Of a stretch of DNA of 64,000 nucleotides, positions 34,236 through 42,157 are shown piece by piece. Within the stretch, counting starts at the first letter, position 1; the number at the start of each line of letters is the position of its first letter. The position numbers and the translations under genes were made by a program. The DNA is from Sphaerochaeta sp032144095 (GTDB lineage: Bacteria > Spirochaetota > Spirochaetia > Sphaerochaetales > Sphaerochaetaceae), in the NCBI RefSeq assembly GCF_032144095.1, contig NZ_JAVSNJ010000013.1, positions 1 through 64,000 of the forward strand, written 5' to 3'. The notes below the pieces were generated by a model. It did no database searches. It was not told the DNA's origin and saw only the letters and a program-made list of their open reading frames with translations.

Positions 34236-35258
34236 GTGGCTACCATTACTGACATTGCAAAGAAGGCTCATGTCTCCATAGCAACCGTATCGAGAATCCT
34301 GAACCATGACGACACCCTCAGTGTCTCCGATGAGACGAAACTGCGTGTCCTTGTCGCCGCCAAGGAGCTGGAATACGTCACTCTCCAGCAGCGGAAGCAA
34401 AAGAAGAAGAGGGCCAAGAGGCTTACCTTCGCCATTGTCGAGTGGTACAAGTATCCTGCCCTCATCGAGGATCCCTACTATCTCTACCTCATGACCACAG
34501 TGGAACGGCAGCTTGCAAAAGAGAACATCGACATGTTCAAGTTCATCAACATAGACGGGCAGTTCGTACCCTCAGTGGATACTCCCATCGATGCCATCAT
34601 TGCCATTGGGAGGTTCAACCTGGTCCAGATCGAGAAGATTGCCCAGTTTTCCCAGCACATTGTCTTTCTTGATTCATGCCCCGATGCCACCCGCTTCGAC
34701 TCCCTGCTCATCAATACGGAACTTGGTACCCGGCTGGCACTGCAGCATCTGTATGACCTGAACCACCGGAAGATCGCCTATATCGGCGGCAAGGTGATCG
34801 GAGACAGGGGAGGGCAGGGACGGGACATGAGGAAGATGAGTTACATCGAGTTTATGCAGGACAAGGGTCTTTTTGATGAAGGGCTCATCTTTGAAGGGGA
34901 GAGGCTCTCCTACAATGAAGGCCTCTGTCTTGCCTCGCTCCTTCTGGAGAGTGATCCTCGGCCCACCGCAATCTTTTGTGCAAACGATACGACCGCAACG
35001 GGGGTGCTTGCGCAACTGGACCAAAGAGGTGTACGGGTTCCTGAGGACATGAGCATCGTCGGCTTCAACGATCAGAGTTCGGTGAAGTTCCTGACCCCAC
35101 CGCTGACCACCGTCCATGTTCCCATGCAGTTCATAGCCCAGAATGCAGTGGACATCCTCAAGAGTAGGGTAAGTGGGCTGTATGAGCTTCCTAGGAAGCT
35201 CTACATACCCACCTCCCTGACGATACGGCAGAGTACGAAGGAGATTCCTCTCCTGTAG
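34236..35258 (+). CDS. LacI-family transcriptional regulator
   Basis: 340 residues. N-terminal helix-turn-helix TITDIAKKAHVSIATVSRILN (3-23) and hinge region, then a periplasmic-binding-protein-like sensor domain with AIFCANDTTATGVL and VPEDMSIVGFNDQSS in the C-terminal half. The linker between them is unusually basic (QRKQKKKRAKR, about 53-63). GTG start with AGAGGAAAA upstream. Divergent from the transporter-lacZ operon and therefore likely its repressor, with the AGTAAA-TT-TTTACT sites as operators (inference). Confidence 0.9.
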   Translation: MATITDIAKKAHVSIATVSRILNHDDTLSVSDETKLRVLVAAKELEYVTLQQRKQKKKRAKRLTFAIVEWYKYPALIEDPYYLYLMTTVERQLAKENIDMFKFINIDGQFVPSVDTPIDAIIAIGRFNLVQIEKIAQFSQHIVFLDSCPDATRFDSLLINTELGTRLALQHLYDLNHRKIAYIGGKVIGDRGGQGRDMRKMSYIEFMQDKGLFDEGLIFEGERLSYNEGLCLASLLLESDPRPTAIFCANDTTATGVLAQLDQRGVRVPEDMSIVGFNDQSSVKFLTPPLTTVHVPMQFIAQNAVDILKSRVSGLYELPRKLYIPTSLTIRQSTKEIPLL

Positions 35259-35267
35259 GGACTCCGC

Positions 35268-38030
35268 CTATACGTTTTTCCCATGGCAGTTCTTGTATTT
35301 CTTGCCACTACCACAGGGGCAGGGGTCATTGCGCCCGACCTTGGCTGTGGAACGCCTGACCGTGACAGGAGCCACATCCCCACCGCCGCTCACCCTTGCC
35401 GGTTGGCCAGAATTGGCGAAGGCCGCCTGTGGCCGATGGGACTCGACGGTCTTGTGCGCTGCGGTCTTTCTGCTATAGGAGTCGTCGGAGCGGGTGATCT
35501 GTACCCTGACCAGTGTGTTGGCTATGAAGTGCTTGATGCCCTCAAGCATCTCGTTGAATATCTCGAAGCCCTCGACCTTGTATTCGACCAGGGGGTTCTT
35601 CTGTGCATAGGAGCGCAATCCCACTGCGTCGCGAAGGTCCTCGAGGGCCTCGAGGTGGTCCTGCCAACGGATGTCGATCTGGCGAAGGTAGTTGAACCTG
35701 AGAAAGTCGTTGAACGGCTTCTCCCCTGTCTGGATCACCTTGGAGTCAATCTCCTCATCGATGCTCTTTTTCAGGTGGTTCTTGTACTCTTCCTTGGTGG
35801 CACCAGCTTCTAGGGGTGGGATGGTGAGATGGAACTCTGCCTGGATCTCCTCAAGGATCTTCACAGCCATGTCCTCATCCTTCATCTCCTTGGGAAGTGC
35901 ATCGACAATCTCGCTTGCGATTTCATGGCAGCTGGTGCGCACACGCTCCAGCAGATGTTCTTCGCTGAGGATCCTGTCACGTTCGCTGTAGATGTAGTTT
36001 CTCTGCTCGTTGAGCACATCGTCATAGTCGAGCAGGTGTTTCCGGATCTCGAAGTTTCGGTCCTCAACCCTTCTCTGGGCCTTTTCGATGGCATTGGAGA
36101 GCATGCGATGCTCGATGGGCATCCCGTCCTGCATCCCTATCTTGCCGAGTATTCCCCTGATGTTCTCGGATGCGAACAGGCGCATGAGCGAATCGTCCAG
36201 GGAGACGTAGAAGCGGCTGGTACCAGGGTCTCCCTGACGGCCTGACCGACCGCGCAGCTGGTTGTCGATTCGCCTTGACTCATGGCGCTCGGTTCCCATG
36301 ATGTACAGGCCCCCGAGCTGCTTGACCTCTTCATACTCCTTGGCCCAGGCAGGGGTCACCTGCTTGATGGCCTGGGCATACTCCTCGGCTGTGGCTTCGG
36401 TACCGCAGATCCTTCTGGCCCTTGCATCGAGGCTGCCCCCAAGCTTGATGTCGGTTCCACGGCCAGCCATGTTGGTGGCGATCGTGACGGCACCCTTTGC
36501 CCCGGCTTCCTCGATGATCAAGGCCTCACGGGCATGGTTCTTGGCGTTCAGCACCTCGTGCTTGATGCCCATCCTCTTCAGGAGCAGGGAGAGCATCTCA
36601 CTTTTCTCGATGGATATGGTGCCGACAAGGATTGGCTGGCCAATCTTGTGTACCCGTGCGATCTCCTCGCAGATTGCCTGTATCTTGAACTGCTCGTTGT
36701 AGTAGACAAGGTCTGGATGGTCCTCGCGGACGATGGGCTTGTTGGTGGGGATGACCACGACATCAAGGCCGTAGATCTTCAGGAATTCCGGAGCTTCGGT
36801 GTCTGCAGTCCCTGTCATGCCGCTGATCTTGTCGTACATCCTGAAGAAGTTCTGGAACGTGATGGTGGCCAGGGTCTTGTTCTGCCCAAGGATCTTGATC
36901 TTCTCCTTGGCCTCGATGGCCTGGTGCAACCCGTCGCTGTAGCGCCTGCCGTGGAGGATACGGCCGGTGAACTCGTCGACGATCTGCACCTGTCCGTCAA
37001 CGACGACATAGTCCACATCGTCGGAGTAGAGGCGCAGTGCCTTGACGGCCTGGGTGACATAGTGCACATACTCGAAGTTCTCGTCGTCATAGATGGACCC
37101 GGTGATGACCTTGCTCTTGTTGAGCAGCTCTTCCATATGGTTCATCCCCTGGTTGGTGAAGGAGACCTTCTTCTGCTTTTCGTCCAGCTTGTAGTCACCC
37201 CTCTCTTCAAAGGGCTGGGCATTTCGCTCAAAGCGGGCGAGAGGATCCTGTTCGTAGTACTCCCCTGTGGCGGGGTCCTTCTCGCACTCGGTGAGGAAGG
37301 CAGCGATCTTCTGTGCCCCCATCACCTGGGCTGAGTCATCCTCGCTCTGGCCGCTGATGATAAGGGGGGTACGGGCCTCGTCGATGAGGATGGAGTCAAT
37401 TTCGTCGATGATGCAGTAGTGGTGCTTGGGCTGGATCTTCTCTTGCATGGACCACTTCATGTTGTCCCTGAGGTAGTCGAAGCCGAACTCGTTGTTTGTC
37501 CCGTAGGTGATGTCGGCGCTATAGGCCTTGCGCTTCGCCTCGGTGTCCATGTCTGAGAGGATGACCCCGACGGTGAGCCCGAGGAACTCGTAGATCGGTC
37601 CCATCCATTCTGAGTCACGACGGGCGAGGTAGTCGTTTACCGTGACGATATGTACACCCTTGTTCTCCAGCGAGTTGAGGTATGCCGAGGGTACGCAGGT
37701 AAGGGTCTTTCCTTCACCGGTCTTCATTTCCAGGATCTGGCCCCTATGCAGGACGGCAGCTCCCATGATCTGCACATCGTAGTGGCGCTCACCCAACACC
37801 CTGGATGCCGCTTCCCTAGCAAGGGCGAAGGCTTTGGGAAGCAGGCTGTCAAGCGAGGCCCCTTCTGCAACCTGTTTCCTGAACAAGACCGTCTGGAGAG
37901 GGAATTCCTCGTCCTTAAGAGCCTTTGCCCAGGCATCCTCGTTGTTTACTTCGTGTACGATGGGCCTGAGGGTCCTTAAATCTTTATCTTGTTTTGTTCC
38001 GAACAGCTTGGCGAATAGTGATGTTCCCAT
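35268..38030 (-). CDS. secA: Preprotein translocase ATPase SecA
   Basis: Motor of Sec-dependent protein export. 920 residues: Walker A MKTGEGKTL (102-110), the DEAD-like IIDEIDSILIDEART, preprotein cross-linking domain, NBD2 with GRGTDIKLGG and RGRSGRQGDPG, helical scaffold/wing domains, and a C-terminal zinc motif CPCGSGKKYKNCHG that binds SecB or ribosomes. The ATG at 38030 gives the usual start MGTSLFAKLFG; an upstream in-frame ATG would add 16 unrelated residues. Ends 9 nt from the convergent LacI gene. Confidence 0.97.
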   Translation of the reverse strand: MGTSLFAKLFGTKQDKDLRTLRPIVHEVNNEDAWAKALKDEEFPLQTVLFRKQVAEGASLDSLLPKAFALAREAASRVLGERHYDVQIMGAAVLHRGQILEMKTGEGKTLTCVPSAYLNSLENKGVHIVTVNDYLARRDSEWMGPIYEFLGLTVGVILSDMDTEAKRKAYSADITYGTNNEFGFDYLRDNMKWSMQEKIQPKHHYCIIDEIDSILIDEARTPLIISGQSEDDSAQVMGAQKIAAFLTECEKDPATGEYYEQDPLARFERNAQPFEERGDYKLDEKQKKVSFTNQGMNHMEELLNKSKVITGSIYDDENFEYVHYVTQAVKALRLYSDDVDYVVVDGQVQIVDEFTGRILHGRRYSDGLHQAIEAKEKIKILGQNKTLATITFQNFFRMYDKISGMTGTADTEAPEFLKIYGLDVVVIPTNKPIVREDHPDLVYYNEQFKIQAICEEIARVHKIGQPILVGTISIEKSEMLSLLLKRMGIKHEVLNAKNHAREALIIEEAGAKGAVTIATNMAGRGTDIKLGGSLDARARRICGTEATAEEYAQAIKQVTPAWAKEYEEVKQLGGLYIMGTERHESRRIDNQLRGRSGRQGDPGTSRFYVSLDDSLMRLFASENIRGILGKIGMQDGMPIEHRMLSNAIEKAQRRVEDRNFEIRKHLLDYDDVLNEQRNYIYSERDRILSEEHLLERVRTSCHEIASEIVDALPKEMKDEDMAVKILEEIQAEFHLTIPPLEAGATKEEYKNHLKKSIDEEIDSKVIQTGEKPFNDFLRFNYLRQIDIRWQDHLEALEDLRDAVGLRSYAQKNPLVEYKVEGFEIFNEMLEGIKHFIANTLVRVQITRSDDSYSRKTAAHKTVESHRPQAAFANSGQPARVSGGGDVAPVTVRRSTAKVGRNDPCPCGSGKKYKNCHGKNV

Positions 38031-38077
38031 GATGACTCTCTTGTACAGGATTTGGCATGCCTTGGCACACCCATCCA

Positions 38078-38083
38078 AGTATA
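38078..38083 (-). promoter_or_regulatory. Probable -10 box of secA
   Basis: TATACT on the minus strand, 47 nt before the secA ATG. A clear -35 was not seen (TTTTCT at the right spacing is weak). Confidence 0.35.
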
Positions 38084-38146
38084 CTCAAAACTGCTGTCAG
38101 AGAAAAGCTTTCCTTTCCATTAAAAGTGAGCCAAATATACCCGCTG

Positions 38147-38163
38147 TGTATCATTATGATACA
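38147..38163. promoter_or_regulatory. Perfect 17-bp palindrome between secA and murG
   Basis: TGTATCATTATGATACA: two perfect 8-bp arms about a single T. It lies 43-59 bp before the predicted murG start and about 65 bp upstream of the secA -10. The 8-1-8 shape suits a dimeric repressor or activator; the sequence is not one I can assign to a known regulator. Confidence 0.55.
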
Positions 38164-38190
38164 TATATGCTATGCGAGCACCCTCCGACA

Positions 38191-38199
38191 TGCTATACT
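38191..38199 (+). promoter_or_regulatory. Extended -10 promoter of murG
   Basis: TGCTATACT (TG-N-TATACT), ending 6 nt before the murG ATG, so the first transcribed base should be at or next to the A of the start codon. No -35 consensus at the usual distance, as expected for an extended -10 promoter. Confidence 0.6.
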
Positions 38200-38205
38200 C
38201 GGGCC

Positions 38206-39249
38206 ATGTTGGTCTGCTACACAGGGGGAGGAACCCTCGGTCATATCTATCCCGCCCTGGCGGTACACCAGGCGTTGGCCTCTCAGCCTGGCTACAGCTG
38301 CTTCTGGATCGGCCGTCACAACGGTCTTGAGCAGGCGGCTGTAGAGGGGGCCGGCATTCCCTTCTATCCCATCCAGAGCGGCAAGCTCAGACGCTATGCC
38401 TCCCTGGCAAACATCAGTGACCTGTTCCGCCTTGCAGTAGCCTTCTTCCAGGCCCTGAAGCTACTGAGGAAGATGCGCCCTACGGTCCTCTTCTCCAAAG
38501 GGGGCTTTGTGTCCGTGCCCCCGGTCTATGCCGCCTGGGTGCTGAAGATACGGGTGGTTACCCATGAAAGCGATGCCTCCCCTGGCCTTGCAACCCGCTT
38601 GAACAGCCGTTGTGCAACCACCGTATGCATACCTTTTGCAGGAAGCGAGGGCTCCCTTCCCCCTGCAAAGCTGGTGGTGACGGGAAACCCCATCCGTGAG
38701 GCCCTGTTTTCCGATGAGGATATCTCCCGGTTTGGCATTGTGCCCACCATGCCTGTTTTGCTGGTGCTGGGAGGCAGCCAAGGCTCCTCAGAGATAAACG
38801 CCCTGGTACGGGAAAACCTGGAGGCGCTTACGGCCCTTGCGTTTGTCATACACCAGTGTGGGAGTGCGGACTACCAGGGAAGTGCCCATGAAAACTATGT
38901 AGCTATCCCGCTGCTGGGCCCTGAGCTCGGCTCGCTCTACAGGAGGAGCACCCTCGTCGTCAGCCGTGGCGGGGCAGGCACCATAGCCGAGATACTGGCC
39001 TTTGGGTGTGCTTCGCTGATCATCCCCCTTTCGACAGCCACCAGCAGGGGAGACCAGATTCTCAACGCCCAGCGTCTGGTCGACAAAGGGGCGGCCCATG
39101 CCCTGTTCGGTGAGGTTTCGAAAGAGATATTTCTCCAGGAAGTAGCATATCTGTTGGAGAATCCTGACAAAAGAGGTATCCTTGCAGGAAATGCAAGAGC
39201 ATTGGCGGTTTCTGGGAGTGCAGTAAAAATTGCATCTCTCCTACGATAA
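38206..39249 (+). CDS. murG: MurG, lipid II-forming GlcNAc transferase
   Basis: Adds GlcNAc to lipid I at the inner membrane. 347 residues in two Rossmann domains: the glycine loop CYTGGGTLGHIYPALAV (4-20, usually GGTGGHxxP), FSKGGFVSVPPVYAAW (about 100), THESDASPG, and in the C-domain LGGSQGSSEIN and SRGGAGTIAEILAFG that bind UDP-GlcNAc. The ATG at 38206 gives the family N-terminus; nothing like a ribosome site lies before it (CTCGGGCC). Outside the dcw cluster, it starts a 6-gene operon with cvpA, holB, a two-component system and dinG. Confidence 0.93.
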   Translation: MLVCYTGGGTLGHIYPALAVHQALASQPGYSCFWIGRHNGLEQAAVEGAGIPFYPIQSGKLRRYASLANISDLFRLAVAFFQALKLLRKMRPTVLFSKGGFVSVPPVYAAWVLKIRVVTHESDASPGLATRLNSRCATTVCIPFAGSEGSLPPAKLVVTGNPIREALFSDEDISRFGIVPTMPVLLVLGGSQGSSEINALVRENLEALTALAFVIHQCGSADYQGSAHENYVAIPLLGPELGSLYRRSTLVVSRGGAGTIAEILAFGCASLIIPLSTATSRGDQILNAQRLVDKGAAHALFGEVSKEIFLQEVAYLLENPDKRGILAGNARALAVSGSAVKIASLLR

Positions 39250-39259
39250 GGAGCATAGT

Positions 39260-39787
39260 ATGGATTGGGGAATGACGATCGGGTCGGTGTATTTTAATTC
39301 GATAGATATCATAGTGTTCGCTCTGGCCATCATCGGTGGCATTGCAGACACCCTCACGGGTTTTGCCGATGCCTTCGCCCATAGGGCAGGCTTCATTGTG
39401 GGATTCTTCCTTGCACTGATGTTTACCAAGATCCTCTCCGAGGTCCTGCTGGCATCCTTTGGCCTGGGCATGCTTGTTTCCAGCCTCATCTCCTTTGTGG
39501 TGCTCTTCCTTGCAGGCTATGTCCTGATGCGGGTGATAGGCAATTTGCTTGACACGGCCCTGAACGTTACAGGATTGCGGGCTGTCAATGGCTTGCTGGG
39601 CTTCATCTGGGGTGTGCTTGAGGTGGTGGTGTTTTCCTCCCTCATCCTCTACATGCTGGAACTGCAGACAGCCTTTGACCTCTCCTCCGTCCTGGACAGG
39701 AGCCAGTTCATCCTGCGCCTGGTTCGCCCGATGGTTCCTGAGACGGTCAACTGGTTTACCCTTACGGTGAATGCTGCCCATGTTTGA
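39260..39787 (+). CDS. CvpA-family membrane protein
   Basis: 175 residues with four membrane segments and the CvpA pattern: an N-terminal hydrophobic block with FNSIDIIVFALAIIGGI, GFFLALMF, and the LRAVNGLLGFIWGVLEVVV segment. CvpA is needed for colicin V production in E. coli, but the general role is unclear (envelope homeostasis). ATG at 39260 with AAGGAG; an upstream start inside murG is not likely. The end overlaps holB by 8 nt. Confidence 0.82.
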   Translation: MDWGMTIGSVYFNSIDIIVFALAIIGGIADTLTGFADAFAHRAGFIVGFFLALMFTKILSEVLLASFGLGMLVSSLISFVVLFLAGYVLMRVIGNLLDTALNVTGLRAVNGLLGFIWGVLEVVVFSSLILYMLELQTAFDLSSVLDRSQFILRLVRPMVPETVNWFTLTVNAAHV

Positions 39788-40970
39788 GGAACTATCCAAG
39801 AGCCAACCTGACATTGCAGCCCAGCTTTCCAGGCAGATAGAGAGCAATACCTTTACCCAGGTAAACCTGTTTGGGGGAAGCCGCTACTCGCTGAGGATGA
39901 CCAGCGCACTGGAAAGTGCCCGTGTCCTCTCCTGCAAGGAGGAGGGCCTGTCGTCCTGCCGCTGCGCAAGCTGCAGAAAGTTCGACCTGCTTACCATGCC
40001 AAACCTGGTCATTGTCAGCCAGCGTGACCATGAGAGTGTCATCGAGACAGCCCTTGCCAGCTTTGTCCGCCTCCGTTCGGATTTCTCCAGGCGTTTTCTC
40101 ATCAGGACGGTCAGGATCCTGCTTTTGCAGTACCATGCGTCCCTGTCCGGCAGTTCGCAAAGTGCAACCCAGAGTGCCAACTATGATGCGGCCTCGCAGG
40201 TAAGCGACCTGTTGATGGAGCTTTCTGAGGAGAAGGGCGAGATTGCCGAGAAGCGTGCAAAGGCCCTCAGCCAGAGTCTCAAGACCGCATTGAAGGCACT
40301 TCTTGCGGCATCCAGGAAGAATACGACCATCTCCGTCAACGAGGTCCGTGCCCTTGATGAGTGGATCAACCAGACCAGCATGGGGGAACAGAAGCGGTTC
40401 ATCATCATCGAGAGCCTGGAGCAGACCAACGCCTCGGCGAGGAACAGCCTCCTGAAGATGCTGGAGGAGCCTCCTACGGATGTCTATTTCTTCCTGATCT
40501 CCGAATACCCCAACAGGATCATGCAGACCATCCTCTCGCGTGTTCGCAAGTACAGCTTCCCCCCGGTTCGGGAGGATAGGGTCAATGCCTTGCTCTCCCC
40601 GTTCTTTCTCGGGACCGAACGGTTTGCAACCCTTGAGTCCTTCTTCCTCCAGGGAGGGGGGCTGGACCTGGCCAAGCATGATGAGGTGGTCCAGACCCTC
40701 TTGGATTCGATAGCCAACCATACCTATCTTTCCGAGGAGAGGTTCTCCTCCCTGGTCGATTTCGTCGACGAGCAGGGTAGCTATGAGTATGTCCTGAAGA
40801 CCTTGCTCTCCTTTCTGGGAAGCTCGGTCGCTAAGGGGGAGATCACCTGGCAACGGGCCAGCTCCCTTTCCGATCTCATCTCCAGCAGCTATAGCCAGGC
40901 AACGCTTTTCAACCAGAACAAGAAGCTGATGCTCCAGGCCCTCTACCTGAAACTCATGGAGGTTGCATGA
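39780..40970 (+). CDS. holB: DNA polymerase III subunit delta' (HolB-like)
   Basis: Clamp-loader subunit. About 396 residues; the diagnostic parts are the zinc-like CRCASCRKF (about 62-70), the NSLLKMLEEPPTDVYFFLIS block and the ILSRVRKYSF segment, where the usual SRC arginine-finger motif reads SRV. The first-strand P-loop is degenerate (FGGSRYSLRMT), as in true delta' subunits, which do not hydrolyse ATP. An insert of about 50 residues (100-180) rich in Ser, Gln and Ala is unusual. Start either 39771 or 39780; neither has a strong ribosome site. Confidence 0.8.
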   Translation: MFEELSKSQPDIAAQLSRQIESNTFTQVNLFGGSRYSLRMTSALESARVLSCKEEGLSSCRCASCRKFDLLTMPNLVIVSQRDHESVIETALASFVRLRSDFSRRFLIRTVRILLLQYHASLSGSSQSATQSANYDAASQVSDLLMELSEEKGEIAEKRAKALSQSLKTALKALLAASRKNTTISVNEVRALDEWINQTSMGEQKRFIIIESLEQTNASARNSLLKMLEEPPTDVYFFLISEYPNRIMQTILSRVRKYSFPPVREDRVNALLSPFFLGTERFATLESFFLQGGGLDLAKHDEVVQTLLDSIANHTYLSEERFSSLVDFVDEQGSYEYVLKTLLSFLGSSVAKGEITWQRASSLSDLISSSYSQATLFNQNKKLMLQALYLKLMEVA

Positions 40971-42157
40971 AGAATTTTGTCCTGCGGGCTATCCAGAAGA
41001 TAGACCAGCTTGATTCCAACCAGATAGTCGATATCCTGAAGAGCCAGTCCAGGGAGGTGGAGATGTTGGAGAACGTGCTGGAATCGATAGAGGACGGGGT
41101 CATCCTCACCGATTCCAAGCTCAGGATCAACTACGCCAACTCCAACTGCCCGAACCTGGTCCCCATGGTGCGTAGCCGCAACTATGAGGGCCAACCCCTC
41201 TCCAAGGTCATCGAGGACGAGCATGTGCTCAGGTACATTGTCCTCTCTGTCTACAACCGCGCCGATGACCTGGACAATGAGTTCACTTTCCAACGGGGCA
41301 GCAAGGTCCAGACGGTTGCCGTGAATGTATTTACCTACAAGTTGCAGGAGGCCAAGGGGCTTTCCAGCTATGTGCTGATGTTCACCGATGTCACCGAGCA
41401 CAATGCAAACGAAGCGAGGATGCGCCGCTCGGAGAACCTTGCCTCCATGACCACCATGGCGGCGGGGGTTGCCCATGAGATCAAGAACCCCCTGGCAGCG
41501 ATGGGAATCCACCTGCAGCTCCTCAAGAAGGCATTTGTACGCCAGAACTGCCTAACCCTTGAGGATGCTGAGCGTTACCTGGATGTGTTTGAGGAAGAGG
41601 TGAACCGCCTCAATGGCATTGTGGTCGATTTCTTGTTTGCGGTCCGACCCCTGGATACCCGCCTGCGGATGGGTTCCATCGTCAAGACGCTCTCCGATAT
41701 CTGCTCTTTCGTCGAGCCTGAGCTTGCCGAGCACAAGGTGGTCCTCACCTGTGACCTCTCCTCTTCGCTTCCCAGGCTGGAGTTTGACGAGAACCTGCTC
41801 AAGCAGGCTCTGCTCAACCTCATCAAGAATGCGATGAACGCGATGGAGGGGGGAGGCAAAATACGCCTGCAGGCAAAGGCTGATGGGAACCATGTAGTGA
41901 TAATGGTCTCTGATACCGGAACCGGCATGGATGACGAGACCTTGCAGAAGATCTTTGAACCCTATTTTACCACCAAGGCCACGGGAACCGGGTTGGGCCT
42001 TACCGTAGTCTACAAGATCATGAAGGAGCACCATGGCGACATCTCTGTGGAAAGCAAGCTGGGAGAGGGTACCACCTTCACCCTATCCTTCCCCATACCC
42101 AAGAGCGAGAGGCTCAGCCTGACCGAGCCTGTTAAGGAGGGATTGTATGAAGCGTAG
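40967..42157 (+). CDS. PAS-containing sensor histidine kinase (NtrB/AtoS type)
   Basis: 396 residues, no membrane segment, so a cytoplasmic sensor. A PAS-like domain (about 38-145), then HisKA with phospho-acceptor H170 in GVAHEIKNPLAAMG, and HATPase_c with the N box LLNLIKNAMNAM, DTGTGMDDE and TGLGLTVV. It overlaps holB (ATGA) and the next gene by 11 nt, so kinase and regulator are a cognate pair. The closest described style is NtrB/AtoS/HydH kinases that control sigma-54 activators. Signal unknown. Confidence 0.9.
   Translation: MKNFVLRAIQKIDQLDSNQIVDILKSQSREVEMLENVLESIEDGVILTDSKLRINYANSNCPNLVPMVRSRNYEGQPLSKVIEDEHVLRYIVLSVYNRADDLDNEFTFQRGSKVQTVAVNVFTYKLQEAKGLSSYVLMFTDVTEHNANEARMRRSENLASMTTMAAGVAHEIKNPLAAMGIHLQLLKKAFVRQNCLTLEDAERYLDVFEEEVNRLNGIVVDFLFAVRPLDTRLRMGSIVKTLSDICSFVEPELAEHKVVLTCDLSSSLPRLEFDENLLKQALLNLIKNAMNAMEGGGKIRLQAKADGNHVVIMVSDTGTGMDDETLQKIFEPYFTTKATGTGLGLTVVYKIMKEHHGDISVESKLGEGTTFTLSFPIPKSERLSLTEPVKEGLYEA

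Noticed and set aside
36282..37334. A 350-codon open frame on the plus strand opposite secA
   Set aside because: Antisense shadow of the conserved SecA coding sequence, no ribosome site and no recognisable domain.
38063..38073. TTGGCACACCC near secA as a second sigma-54 promoter
   Set aside because: The -24 part matches, but no GC occurs at the -12 position (TCCA instead of TTGC).
39792..40853. A 353-codon minus-strand frame opposite holB
   Set aside because: Shadow frame without motifs; the plus-strand gene overlaps both its neighbours in operon fashion.
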